Part shown: positions 38,216-49,072 of the stretch, piece after piece
How positions within the stretch are numbered: position 1 is the stretch's first letter
How the letters are laid out: every line of letters starts with the position of its first letter
Assembly: GCA_022496205.1 (NCBI GenBank)
Contig: WTXD01000006.1
Coordinates: 1-64,000, forward strand
Reading direction: 5' to 3'
Origin: Gloeopeniophorella convolvens
Taxonomy: Eukaryota; Basidiomycota; Agaricomycetes; Russulales
DNA: 64,000 nt
Position numbers and translations under genes: made by a program
Notes under the pieces: generated by a model
What the model saw: the letters and a program-made list of their open reading frames with translations, nothing else
Databases searched by the model: none
Told to the model about the DNA's origin: nothing

Positions 38216-39261
38216 GGGATGCTAGCGTTGAAGGAGCGACAAGGTCAAGAGCACGTAGGAGGGAGCATGAGGCGGGGACGAGGCAGAGTGACAATTCGAG
38301 ACGGCGACGAGGGGCAGGTGTGCTTCTCACGAGGCGAGCACTCGACCGCATATATCCCAGCATATATTGCATATATATTCGGGGCTGATAGATAGACAGG
38401 GTGAGGCCGCTGAGCTGGCTACAGTCTCATCGCGACACTGCATCGCCTCCATCCCTTCGGGTCCGACACGCCCACTCAATATGGCCCCCGCTAGTACCGT
38501 CGCCTCGGCCGCCCCCCTGCCGTCTTCTGCCGGAATCCGCTCAATCCCCGACCGCTTCCCGGTCCCTAGCAACACGTGCTCGCTGAATGTACTCTACTCC
38601 GTACCCTTCCGCAAAATGAGCACGAGGGCCCCAAGTGTTCGTGCCTAAACTCGCTACCTACAGTAAAAGGCTTGCAGATCACGTCTTCCTTCCCAACAAC
38701 GCTCCCATACCGTATGCACCCACAACCTGTCGCAACGGCTCCTTTGTTCCGGGTATATTCACCAGTCTATTACCCCGCACACAATCCATTCCCTTCTCGG
38801 CCACGCGAGTCGCTCGTCGGCAATCGCCTCAGAACTCCCCAGAACGACATATCCGTGCCTTGCCTCCTAGACCTTTCACATCAGCCAGCCAGGCCTCACC
38901 AGCGACGCTATATATAGCGGTCATGACAACATGACAAACTTTGCACGGGCAATAGGCTACCGAACCTTCTGTTGTCACATCACCATGTTGGCATTTTCCC
39001 GCCAGAGAAATGAATCGCGGATATCCCTGGCCCTTCGGTGTTGGCCAATGTCTCAGCGAATGCTGCAGCTTCTATGATGACTGGGTCTGCCAAAGTCCAC
39101 TTTCGAAACGAGTCAAGGTTTCGACCGTTTCAAGAGGGGGTGTACCCTCGCAAGAGCCACTGCAAACGCCCGCAACGGAGACGCAGCATTTGCTAAGTTT
39201 GAACACAGTCCTACGACCTCCTCACAAGATCTATCTACCTTCCCCGCCTTGACCGGCCGTG
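38216..39261. promoter_or_regulatory. Intergenic, methyltransferase promoter and 3' flank of array copy 1
   Basis: A 1.05-kb interval between tandem minus-strand genes. An AT-rich block with repeated TATAT at about 38349-38382, 135-170 bp upstream of the methyltransferase ATG, is the best TATA-like candidate. A second TATATATA lies near 38910. The remaining open frames have no motif. Confidence 0.45.
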
Positions 39262-40051
39262 CTACTTCTGGAACTCCTTCAACGCAACGTGCGCCATTTC
39301 AAAGGTCGAAAGCCCCATCACTGCACCACCGATCTCCCTCACCTCGTCAGTCGCAGCTGCATCCATATGAGCCTGTGTTGGGACGTGAGCATGGCGACGG
39401 CATCTATCAATCACCACAACCCGCACCTGCACGCTCTCCCAACCGCCGAGAGAGAGGATCGTATCTTCCTTTCCGACTACAATCCCAAACGCGCCTGCAA
39501 CGGCTGCTCCCGATGGCTTGTTGGCCCAGTCGACTGCCCTCTGCATCGCGGCCCATGTCTGTTCTACAGTCACTCCTTCCTTCGGTATCATCCGGACGTG
39601 TTCTATCACGGGTGCTCGCAAACACTTCAAGGCACTCTCAGCAGGCAGCGAGACTTGGTACGCGTTTTCCTCGCCCACTGCCCCGTTTGCTGAGAAGTCT
39701 TCTAATGCTTTCCAGAAGGAAGTCGCCGCAGCCTCGTCTCCTCTGAAGGCATGGGAATCATCGAGTGACTCCCATACTACAGCAGCGGCCGTTGGTGTCA
39801 GCTCTCCCTTTATTCGTGAAGGCAGCGTACCGAGAATCACATAGGCATTCGGCTGCTCGATCTGAAGCCCGCTGAATATCCTATTGTCAACGCGTCAGTC
39901 ACACTGGGATCCATATGCGGAAACTTGCTTCTCACTCGCCGAGCCCTTTCCTTTCCGCAAGGAGCTCCAGGGTCGGCTTGATACTGGATGGATCCTGTGC
40001 GAGGGCCTTCGATGCTGGCCAAGACACTACTTCGATGACTTTGGATGCCAT
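39262..40051 (-). CDS. ABM-like two-repeat alpha/beta-barrel protein, array copy 1
   Basis: Four exons. The start is MASKVIEVVSWPASKALAQD. After intron 1 comes EIFSGLQIEQPNAYVIL, after intron 2 VWESLDDSHAFRGDE, after intron 3 AHMDAAATDEVREIGGAVMG, and the end is HVALKEFQK. Each half carries an E.P..Y.(V/L)..W.S...H pattern. In the second half this is KEDTILSLGGWESVQAH, the mark of ABM/Dabb dimeric alpha/beta-barrel folds. The two half-repeats probably pack like the two subunits of a homodimer. The function is unknown. ABM relatives include small monooxygenases and stress proteins, and no catalytic residues can be assigned. It is the most downstream member of a minus-strand array of seven and is divergent in sequence from copies 4, 5 and 7. 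Confidence 0.8.
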
Positions 40052-40275
40052 TGTAGTCGCTTGAGCGGACCACCACTTCTAGTGCTAGGCCTTTTGTCCT
40101 TCCTTTATATGTGATGGTACCGCGCCTCCACTCTCGCCGTTGCGCCCAACTATCAACCTAACGGCCGAGAGGAAATCAAGCGCTCATACGCCAGCGTGAC
40201 CCTCGAATATCGCGATACCATTCATCTGATGGAGCCTACAGCCCGAGAGAGCCCGATGCGCAGGTTTCCGATCGC

Positions 40276-41078
40276 CTAACACTCTTCCCTGAACTGCGAC
40301 AAGGGCACATTGATAGTCTCATACTCGGCTATCTCGGCCATCTCCTGCATAATTCCTCGGACGAACTCCCCTGCGCAGGTCGTCCTCTGCGTCTAGCGGC
40401 GATACCATTAATGCCCTGCTTGGAAGGTTTTGAAAAGGTGCACACCTCGATGGAATCCCAACCAAGCATGACGCCGATTTGCTCTGGCTCTTCGATCACA
40501 TGTCCATACGTGATCCCGGCTACCGGACCCGATAATCCGGCCAGATACGCGACGTACTTGTCTAGGATGGTGTGGACGTCTTCGCTCTTTACGCCTTCCT
40601 TGGGCGTAACTCGGTAGAACTCCGTCAGTGGCGCCCAGAGGCAGGGCAGCACCTCCTCGTCCTTTAAGGAAACGTGGATCAAGTCGGCCTGGGGAACGCC
40701 GTCCTTCGCTGAAGCCCCGAACATGTTTTTGAACTTCTTGAAGGTTTCTTGGTCCTCCCAGAATTTCTCATGAGCCTCCATCGAACGCCAACCTGTTCGT
40801 TGAAGACATATCAGGGAGTATTTTCGCATGGGAGGAGATGTATATTACGCAATATCGCATGCGCGGTGGGCTTCTCGACTTCAGCCCCATTGAATATCCT
40901 GCACCGTGCTCGTAAGGATGGTATAGCGCAGAGTCAACCTCAAGACGTACTCGCCCAGACCAGCGGCACTACTTTGGCCGACGATAAATTTGAACGCCGG
41001 GTGCACCATCGAGGGGTCCTTCAAGTATTTATCTGAGCAGGGCCAGGACGCGAGTTCGAAAGCACTTGTCCTCTCCAT
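40276..41078 (-). CDS. ABM-like two-repeat alpha/beta-barrel protein, array copy 2
   Basis: It starts MERTSAFELASWPCSDKYLK. Intron 1 (donor GTACGT) joins GLGE to IFNGAEVEKPTAHAIL. Intron 2 joins to RWRSMEAHEKFWEDQETFKK. The second repeat has APLTEFYRVTPKEGV, GPVAGITYGHVIEEPEQIG and VMLGWDSIE. The last exon probably reads GEFVRGIMQEMAEIAEYETI and ends QFREEC. The exon borders match the other array copies, which supports the model, although the acceptor of the last intron is a best guess. The function is unknown. It is a divergent member of the array. WRSMEAHEKFW and GWDSIE show both half-repeats clearly. Confidence 0.76.
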
Positions 41079-42190
41079 GGTCGTGTCGCTACTGGATGCC
41101 AATGCTAATCTGTTTGTTCGCCTACACAGCTCCCTGAACCCATTAAATAGCGAGGTGTAAACACGCGTCTCCTGGAACCCCTCAGGGGCACTATCAAGAC
41201 AAATGGAAACACCCATAGTTATCTGTACGAGGGGTGCGGAGATGAAACCTATGCTACCAACTTCGTTGGCTGACCATCTCCCAGAACTCTGTGTTGAGAA
41301 CTGGATGGGCCCACAGATAGGGCATTCGGGCGAGGTGGTGTGCTCTCTCTCTCTGGATTTTGCTTCATTCTCACATGCTAGGATGTACTGTTGTACGCGC
41401 GTGCCTGGAGATGCCGATCCGGTAACAGTCATTGAACAGAGGATGAAGTTCGGTTCGCCACTAATGGTCTCGTCTTGTGCAGCCCCGCTTCCTTAATGGC
41501 TCGAATCATGCAAGTATGACCTCCTCGAATTATTCAAGGCGGCGAACATTCACGTGCATCCCATCTCCCTATGTCATGCGATTGGTATCTAGGTACACTT
41601 CTAGGCGAGACTCCGTTCATTGGCGCTCGTGGTGAGTGATCCCGGGTTTCGCATTCCCACTACTGGAAATGTTGCGGACTTCGACTTGGTCCCAGCGTTC
41701 TAAACAGCGCTTGCCACCTTCCTGGTGGATTCGGTTAGCATCGCCGATTTTGGCCTAGCGTTGTCATCTGAATACCTCATGGATCATAGGCGCTCTCCCA
41801 TCACTTCGCTGGTACGATGATCGGGGCGAAGGCCCATTTCCGACCGGCCACACAAAGAAAACAGAAGGCCTTCAGTGAACTACAGGCACAGCTGTATTGC
41901 TTAGTCTCGATAACGGAAGGGCTATGATTGCATAACAAACGATGACTCGGGACTAGCAAAGTCAAGAAAGAGAGATGACACTTGAATGTCTGACACGAAT
42001 TGGTACAGATACGCAAAATGGTAAGCAAATCAACTGTCCGGTTGTACCGGCAGCTCAAAATGAAACAGCTCTTCAATTTAGTAGATCTTCGGTTGGCGTC
42101 TGAGCGCCTTCGGCGTGGAACACGTCATCTAAGCCACGTCGGCCCTGGTGCCGGCGACGCGTCCACCAGCCATCCATATTCAGGCGACAA
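41079..42190. other. Intergenic between array copies 2 and 3
   Basis: A 1.1-kb interval that should contain the promoter of copy 2. I looked for further array-family motifs (WPASD, GW.S.E.H) on both strands and saw none. No other gene is evident. Confidence 0.5.
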
Positions 42191-42998
42191 TCAGACTACG
42201 ACTTCCTGGAGTTGGACGGTGTGCGCCTCAAACTCGCCCACTTTCACCATGTCTGCAATGATCTGCTGGACCTCGTCGGAACTCCTGGCATTGTTCTGGT
42301 CCTATCGCACCAGCCTCCGTCAGAAAGCGTGGCACCGTCCATGCACGTAGCGCCCTACCTCGGTCGACCGCCACCCAATGACGAGCAGCAGCTCCTGCGG
42401 GTTCTCTGCAGCGGGGCCGTACGTCGCGTTGACGGGCAGTGCGGTCTTCTTGTGCACATAGTCGATGTACTCGTCTACGACGCGGCTGATGTCTTCGACG
42501 TGCGCGTCGCTGCGCGCCTTGACGCGCGCCCACTCGGTGTACGGCGCACGCAGGCACTCGAGCGTCGCGTCCGTCGCGAGCACCGCGTGCGCGGTCGTCG
42601 CGTGCTCGATTCCACCCTCCTCGGACTCGGCGAACTGCTGCGCGAAGGGCACTTGCTTGTCCGTGTCGGCCAGGAAGGCCTTATGGTCGGCGATGGTGTT
42701 CCAGTCTGCGCAGGCGCGAGGTGTCAGTACACCGCGGTGGCGGCGGAGGAGGCGATGGTATACTCAGGAAGGCGTAAGCATTATTCTTCTCGAGGTCGAT
42801 GCCGTTGAAGATCCTGCGTCGCGAATGCGGGTGAATTTGCCTGTGCTTGTCACGCGGCGCAACTTACTGGTTCAGGCCCCCAGGACCGTCGGGGCCCAGG
42901 AGCTGCTTGAAAGCCTTCTCCATCATCGTCGGGTTCTGCTTGTACTTGTCTGAGCAGGGCCAGTAGGTAACCTCGAAAGTGCTCGTCGGTGCTGACAT
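42191..42998 (-). CDS. ABM-like two-repeat alpha/beta-barrel protein, array copy 3
   Basis: It starts MSAPTSTFEVTYWPCSDKYK. After intron 1 comes IFNGIDLEKNNAYAFL, after intron 2 NWNTIADHKAFLADTDKQVP. The second repeat is APYTEWARVKARSDAHVEDI, YGPAAENPQELLLVIGWRST followed by E. The last exon is best read from the acceptor CGATAG as DQNNARSSDEVQQIIADMVK, ending QLQEVVV. The family pattern is retained in both halves (WNTIADHK and VIGWRSTE). The last exon lacks the AH pair seen after the intron in copies 1, 4, 5 and 7, so either the acceptor is different or the motif has diverged. The function is unknown. Confidence 0.76.
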
Positions 42999-44244
42999 CT
43001 TCTCTTGCTTTAGGAACTGCTGTCGGTCGTGGTGAGTGTGCTTTCGCTGCCTCTTCTACTCCGATAAACAGGTGCTTAAATACTGCTAGCAGCTCAGGCA
43101 CAGTTGCATCCGGGGTTGCAGCTGGCTCTTCCTTCAGCATGCATGGCTTCGCAGCGGAAAGCAGTTCCGGTGGAGCAGCATATTTCCTTCAACTCAGCAT
43201 CGTGCGTTGACGCGAATATTGAATACAGATATTTTGTAGCTCGTGATCCCCCGCAGGCAGTGCAACTATTCAAGTAACTTTTCGAAAGTTCGGTCCCTTC
43301 GCCGTGAACCTACGCTGTGGCGTTGTCAACGCATCTACTGATAGTCACTATCCAGAAAACCCAGCTGCAACCGGTGCGCGCTGCGCAGGAGCAACCAGGC
43401 GAGAGTGGTCGGGTAATTCGCGTCATGCATTACGTTTGAGCCCCAGATGCCGTCCTCCGCTGCCTCGCACATTCATGCCATTTGAAAACGCCATGCAAAC
43501 TACATGCATGCCCCCAGCGTTCTCACACCTGCTCTTAGAACGTCAATGATTTATGCTGATTTTCGTACAGCGCCTGGCCCATTTCTCCTGGACTACCCTC
43601 AAATACACCCCGGTTTTCCTGGGATTCTAGATTCCTTTGAAAATTGATATCAATCAAGGCACTCGCGACAGGCTTTTGTTGCCTGTCAAACCCTGAGACT
43701 TGTGATACCCCAAGAGACAGCAATGGCACGGCAGTGGAGCGTACCCTGTAATTGTCTGATTGTATCTAGTGCCTACCAGCCTACAAATGCCAACACCCTA
43801 CAGGCTACCTCAGTGCCTTGACCGTGCGCACCCCACGCCGGAAACTTGCCCTTTTCTCATCCATCGAGGCTTACACATCAGCATTGGCAACGGTATCGAC
43901 AATATATCCGTGCCACTCACATACGCAGTTATGAGTGCGTCTAACCAGGTCTAGCCTGAGTACTGGGCCGAACAGCGATGCTCAGAGTATGACGTCACAA
44001 ACTCTTCAAAATAGTGGAACTGACAGGCTGAGATGTACGAAGGTACAACTGTTTCTTGCAACAATAAAGCTCGACAGCTTGCAATTTATCAACACATCAT
44101 ATTCGGTTGTGCGGGACGGTAGGCACTAGCAACACTTGGATTCATTCGTATAAGATCCCTTCGACTGTACAGCAGTAAGATTGAGTAGTCAGGCCTTCAG
44201 GACTAGTCAGGTCCTGAGGCCTGAGGTTTGATATCTGCGCTCAA
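42999..44244. other. Intergenic between array copies 3 and 4
   Basis: A 1.25-kb interval with the promoter of copy 3 at its left end. It contains an imperfect 36-nt inverted repeat at 44189-44224 directly downstream of copy 4, which could form a hairpin at that gene's 3' end. No further gene is visible. Confidence 0.5.
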
Positions 44245-45027
44245 TTAGGACGCGTTATAGGAAGACAGGGCAGTGTGGCGCAATTTTGCAGTCGACAGCG
44301 TGCCCAGCTTGGCCACAATTTCTCCGGCGCCGCTCTTTAGCGACTCTGTGTGGGCCTATCGAACACGGTATGAGTGCCAGCCACAAACCGATCGCAGGGC
44401 AGTGCGAACGTACCTCAATACTGGGCCACCCGATGACCAACACGTACTCCTCAGGCCTCTCGACGGTCGAGCCGCGGGCACCACCGAGTGCGACCGTTGA
44501 CGGGTCATTGGCCCACGCGGCGATGCGGTCGATGTAGCCTTGCACCGTCGACTTGTCCTCGGGCGAGTTGGGCGTGATGTACACGTATTCAGTCACGGGC
44601 GCTTTGAAGGCGGGCGTCGGGTCGGCCGTGAAGTTGACGTGCACCATCTCGATGTCGCCGCCGGCCATTGTGACCTTGAGCAGCTCGCGCAGCTTCGGGT
44701 ACTTGACCGTGTCGTCTATCAGGTCTTTGTGGTCTTGGATCTTGTTCCAGGCTGCAAGTCATCCGATCAGTGATTCGTGCATGGGAAGGGTGGCTGGGTC
44801 CTTTCGTACCGATGACGGCGTTGAAGTTGGGCTCTTCAGACTGGAGGCCATGGAAAATCCTGCCGGTGGTTCATTCGTACTAGGCTGCGTCACCGAGACG
44901 GGCACACTCACCCCTCGGCCTTGGTGTTCAACCTGAGGTACTCGACAGAGGGATCTCCGACGGACTGGTCATTGCGGTACGCGTCGCTTGCGGGCCAAAA
45001 GGCGATCTCGTACGACTTGTCGGCCAT
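44245..45027 (-). CDS. ABM-like two-repeat alpha/beta-barrel protein, array copy 4
   Basis: It starts MADKSYEIAFWPASDAYRND. The exons join to give GIFHGLQSEEPNFNAVIG, then AWNKIQDHKDLIDDTVKYPK, then MVHVNFTADPTPAFKAPVTE, RIAAWANDPSTVALGGARGS and TVERPEEYVLVIGWPSIE. The last exon reads AHTESLKSGAGEIVAKLGTL and ends LSSYNAS. The half-repeats align with each other: EEPNFNAVI.AWNKIQDHKDL against ERPEEYVLVIGWPSIEAHTESL. It is closely related to copies 5 and 7. The first 65 bp upstream of the ATG are nearly the same as upstream of copy 5, so that duplication is recent and includes promoter sequence. The function is unknown. Confidence 0.82.
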
Positions 45028-46020
45028 AGTAGACTGTGTCTGAACGGGAACTGTGAATCGTGGAGACGTTAGCAGACCGCCGTCTTTATAGAGTATGAGA
45101 ACCCTATGATATTGCTGACCCCGGAATGGTTCTCAAAGGTCTTATTGGAGTGTTGTAGAAGACTGTATTGCAACATGGAGTTATGCAAATGGGCGGCCAC
45201 GGGCGGCTTGAGATTGTCAATCCATCGCCGAGGCAGATCGATCCAAATCACAAATCACGGGATAGCACCTGATATCGACAGCGCAGCTGGCCTTATGTAG
45301 CTGGCCCGGCGAACTTGAACCCGCTCCCAAAAACAGTCCCGGACCCGAGCAACATAATCTCGCGACTCTGAATTTCTGACGACACAGTCAACTCCGAGGA
45401 CGTGACACGGTTGCCGGACGCAGCCGCCGCGACCTTTACTGAGCATTACTGATAATTGATATGCCGCCTCGCTGTTTTTTGAGTTTCTTGAAGATGGCGG
45501 CTACTCCAATCTACCTCAAATTCAAACTAATGCCAGGACCGATGACATCCGACACATGGCACACACCCATGAGTCCCATGCGCTGCTTGTTTGGGGCATG
45601 ATCCCGATACCTCGACCACACTGTGCCTTTAGCCATGTCTCGTGTCTCTTTCTGCCTGCATTGAAGGCACCCGTGCGCTGATGTCGAGGCATGCGGTGAA
45701 GTTGAATCCAGCGGCGTGCCACCCTCGCAGCTGTAACTCATGCTCCGTCGAAGACATGATCCACCGTGAGCTCCCTGACACTTACATCTTTCAGCGGGCT
45801 CCGCGCACACCGTACAACGGCGAGGCTCACCCACACGCACGGCCACTCAAATACAAACGCAGAAAACAGCATGTCCGGTCGCTCCTTTACGACACCGAGC
45901 ACGATGCCCGTCGCGAAACTGTGCGCGACGATGGGTGGACGCTAGTAATGATTTGGTTCATCCGCACAACGTCTGTCTAACTTCATAACGGTAAGATAGT
46001 GAGGTTAGTCTGACCCTAAG
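45028..46020. promoter_or_regulatory. Promoter region of array copy 4
   Basis: A 993-bp interval. The segment 45028-45092 matches the region just upstream of copy 5 (46834-46898) with few differences, so it is probably a duplicated proximal promoter and leader. The remainder shows no gene. Confidence 0.5.
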
Positions 46021-46833
46021 TCAGAGCCGAGAGCGGCCGTTGGCATCCGCGCTTGACAGGGACGTGTAGGAAGACAGAGGAACGTGGCGCAATTTCACAA
46101 CCGCCTGCTTGCGCAGCCTGGTTACGACGTCTCCGACCTCGGTCTTGAGCGCCTCCACGTGAGCCTACGTAGTACTGTCTGAGTGCCAGCCACAGGTCCC
46201 CACAGCACAGCAATAAACGCACCTCAACGCTGGGCCAACCGATGACCAGCAAGTACTCCTCGGGCCTCTCGACAGGCGACCCGCGGGCGCCGCCGGACGC
46301 AACTGTCGACGGGTCGTTGGCCCACGCGACGATGCGGTCGATGTGATCCTGCACCGCCAGCTTGTCCTCAGGCGAGTTGGGCTTCACGAATGCGAATTCG
46401 GTCACAGATGCCTTGAAGGCGGGCGTCGGGTCGGCTGTGAAGTTGACGTGCACCATCTCGGCCCGGCCGCCGGCCATGGTCGCCTTGAGCAGCTTCATCA
46501 CCTTCGGGCGCGCGACCGTGTCGGCCACCAGGTTCTTGTGGTCCTGGATATCGTTCCAGGCTGCACTCCTTCTGGTAAGTGACTGGTATACGAGCAGGGT
46601 AACTGAGTTTTTCGCACCAACAACGGCACCGAGGTTAGGCTCCTCGACCTGGCGGCCGTGGAAAATTCTGTAGATGAATTTGGGAAGCTGTGTGGCTGAA
46701 TTTCGAACGAGCGCACTCACGCCTCGGCCTTGGCGTCCGTGATGAACTTGAAGGCAGGGCTGATGACGGACTGGTCATTGCGGTACGCATCGTTCGCGGG
46801 CCAAAAGACGACCTCGTACGCCTTGCTGGCCAT
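46021..46833 (-). CDS. ABM-like two-repeat alpha/beta-barrel protein, array copy 5
   Basis: It starts MASKAYEVVFWPANDAYRND, then RIFHGRQVEEPNLGAVVG and AWNDIQDHKNLVADTVARPK. The second half reads MVHVNFTADPTPAFKASVTE, RIVAWANDPSTVASGGARGS, PVERPEEYLLVIGWPSVE. The last exon reads AHVEALKTEVGDVVTRLRKQ, then KLRHVPLSSYTS with a 12-residue C-terminal extension absent from copy 4, caused by loss of the earlier stop. The same four-exon layout and high similarity to copy 4 indicate a recent tandem duplicate. The function is unknown. Confidence 0.82.
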
Positions 46834-47985
46834 GGTAGACTGTGTCCGGACGGGAACTGTGAAGCGTGGAGATGTCAGCAGACCGTCATTTTTGTGAAAT
46901 GTGGGAGCGCTATAGATTACTGACCGCGAAGAGGCGGAGGCCTGTCGGAAGGGCCATTTTTTGGAGGAGTGCGGACTTTTTTTAAATAGCCCTAGATCAT
47001 CCTTACTAAAAGAAGCCTCGAGGGTCGGGCTGATGAAGTACTTAGTGCAGCTCTACCGGCGAACGTGGTGATGTGGTAGGCTCAGAGCTTCACTGCTAAG
47101 TCTATATCTTGCACCGTTTATAATGCATGGAAGACGGGACACGGTAGGATGCGGTGCAACATGCAAAGCTGTCAGGCTGTCAGAGCCTCTCAAGCGAGTG
47201 ACCCCCCCCTACTTACCCCCGTCTTACTAGATGAGGGGTGAGATTTCCAACCGTTGCCGACTCATAGCCGAGGCGGGGCGGTCAGATCGCGCTGAAGGAA
47301 GCCAAAAGCAACACGTTGACCGAGGTTGACCGGTGACCGGGACCGGTGACCGGTGACCGGTGACCGACCACGTGAAATAGGCCGCTCAGCCGATCGAGAT
47401 CGCGCGCACGTGTCGTCGTTGCAGCGATCACCACGACTCACTTTCGGGGGCTACAGCTCACTCGAGAAGGGCCGCCTGCGGCGGCAGGTACCTTTGCTTG
47501 CAAGTGCACTTGTGTTGGTGTTGGTGTTTCTGCTATCACGCACATGTTGTCTCCTCGAGCATGAAAATGGAGGGGAGGTACGGTATACGGTCAAGCGACG
47601 CAGCGTCATGCCAGAGGCGGGAGACCGTGTTGGGATTCGTTTACATAATTATCCGTCATCTTACCACTAAGCGCCCGTAACATTATGGGGGGGGAAGAGC
47701 ACCTTGCAAGCAAGGCAATTCCATCGTACCTAAGTACTTATACCCTACTCGCTTGGGTGATGATATCTTACAATGGCCCCAAAATATGTGCCGCCGAGAT
47801 TGCGCCCCTCTTTACCAATGACATCCGACAGTCTCAGCCACAATCCAAGATGCTTTCCATGACGTGGTTCCGACGCCTCGACTATGCCCCGCGTGTCTCG
47901 CGTCCTTTCCAGCCTGACAGACACCCGCGCACCGATATCGAGGGATGCGATACACGAAACGGGAATCCAGCAGCGCGCGTCGCTC
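46834..47985. other. Promoter of array copy 5 and gene-free interval
   Basis: A 1.15-kb interval. Its left 65 bp are the duplicated proximal promoter. It includes a short tandem of GACCGGT at 47327-47369 (listed separately) and a T-rich patch near 46978. Open frames have no motif. Confidence 0.5.
47327..47369. repeat. GACCGGT 7-mer tandem repeat
   Basis: About five to six imperfect head-to-tail copies of the palindrome-containing heptamer GACCGGT (core ACCGGT), one unit interrupted by an extra G. It lies in the spacer between array copies 5 and 6. Confidence 0.8.
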
Positions 47986-48690
47986 TTACGGCTGTACCTT
48001 GAGCTCCGTCAAATGGATATGAGCCGCCCTGGGCTCGCTGACAACACCGAGCTCCCCGACCATATCCTTCAACAGGCTCTCCCTTGACTGCATCGAAGTG
48101 GGCCTGGCACCGCGCCGCATGCGTCACAACCCGTACAACCGCGCGACATACATGCACGCTTGGCCAGCCAAACACAGCAAGCAGCGTGTCCAGCCGTTCC
48201 TCCACGGTCCCGTGCTTCCCGTGCACACACCCCGTCACGCGTCACGGCCCGCGCGTTACCGGGCGCAGAGAGGGGCGGACGCAGGGCGACCTGCACGAGA
48301 TCAGCATCCGTGCTCACTTTGGCCGGCGCGGAGAGGTCGAGGCGCAGGCTGGGGACGGGCGCGCGCCCATGAACTCTGTATGGTCCTGCACTGTGTCCCA
48401 TGCTGCGCGCGTGTTGGCGAGGGGCGCGTTCGCTGAGCCCCAGGGCATCGATGGGCTGCGGAGCGGCTTACAGAGTACGAGGTAGGTGTTCGGATTTTCA
48501 ACTGGCATGCCGCTGAGGATTCTGCGTGGCAAAGCGTCGATTCGACGACAGGAAAATGCGTGGAAAGGTGCGCACCCGTGGGCGCCCTTGCGTGACTGCA
48601 CTATCCACAGTGGATCGTTGAGAATGCTATCTTTCCGGTATGCATAACTCGCAGGCTAGGAGACGACCTCGTAGGCCTTAGAACTCGCAA
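47986..48690 (-). pseudogene. Decayed ABM-like array copy 6
   Basis: Family segments are recognisable but scattered over frames: SSKAYEVVS then a stop where the conserved Trp of WPAS should be, SYAYRKDSILNDP, ILSGMPVENPNTYLVL, AWDTVQDHTEF, VEERLDTLLAVFGWPSV and AHFDAVKGEPVE. A terminal KVQP frame follows. The start codon is gone: where relatives have ATGGCGAGT this copy has TTGCGAGT. Multiple frameshifts and GC-rich drift confirm loss of function. Its position and orientation fit the array, between copies 5 and 7. Confidence 0.85.
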
Positions 48691-49072
48691 GATGTAAGAT
48701 GGTTCAGTATGCCCCGATACAGGCAGTATAAGGTCGTCTTATACGGTGCATATAGTTGTCGGCTTTCGGTGGCATGGGCGAGTTGGGGATCGGAAACTCG
48801 CGTGGAGGATGTTCGGACTAGAAGGGTACAGGGTATGTGAAGCTTGTTCGAGACCTGGGAGGGATGCGCATGACAGGAGTGCTACACAAAACATACGAAG
48901 ATTCATGTTCAGACTGATTGATTTCGATGAGGGTTGATATCATTACATTTGTTCTGCACACGAGTGTAGAGCTTTCCTGATATACTTGTACAAGCAACTT
49001 CTGTAACTTCACGAGAGTAAGACGAACGCATCACAAGCCCGACATATGGGTATCATGAACAGCCACGGTAGC
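48691..49072. other. Intergenic between array copies 6 and 7
   Basis: A 382-bp interval with no visible gene. The part next to copy 6 would be its former promoter. Confidence 0.45.
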
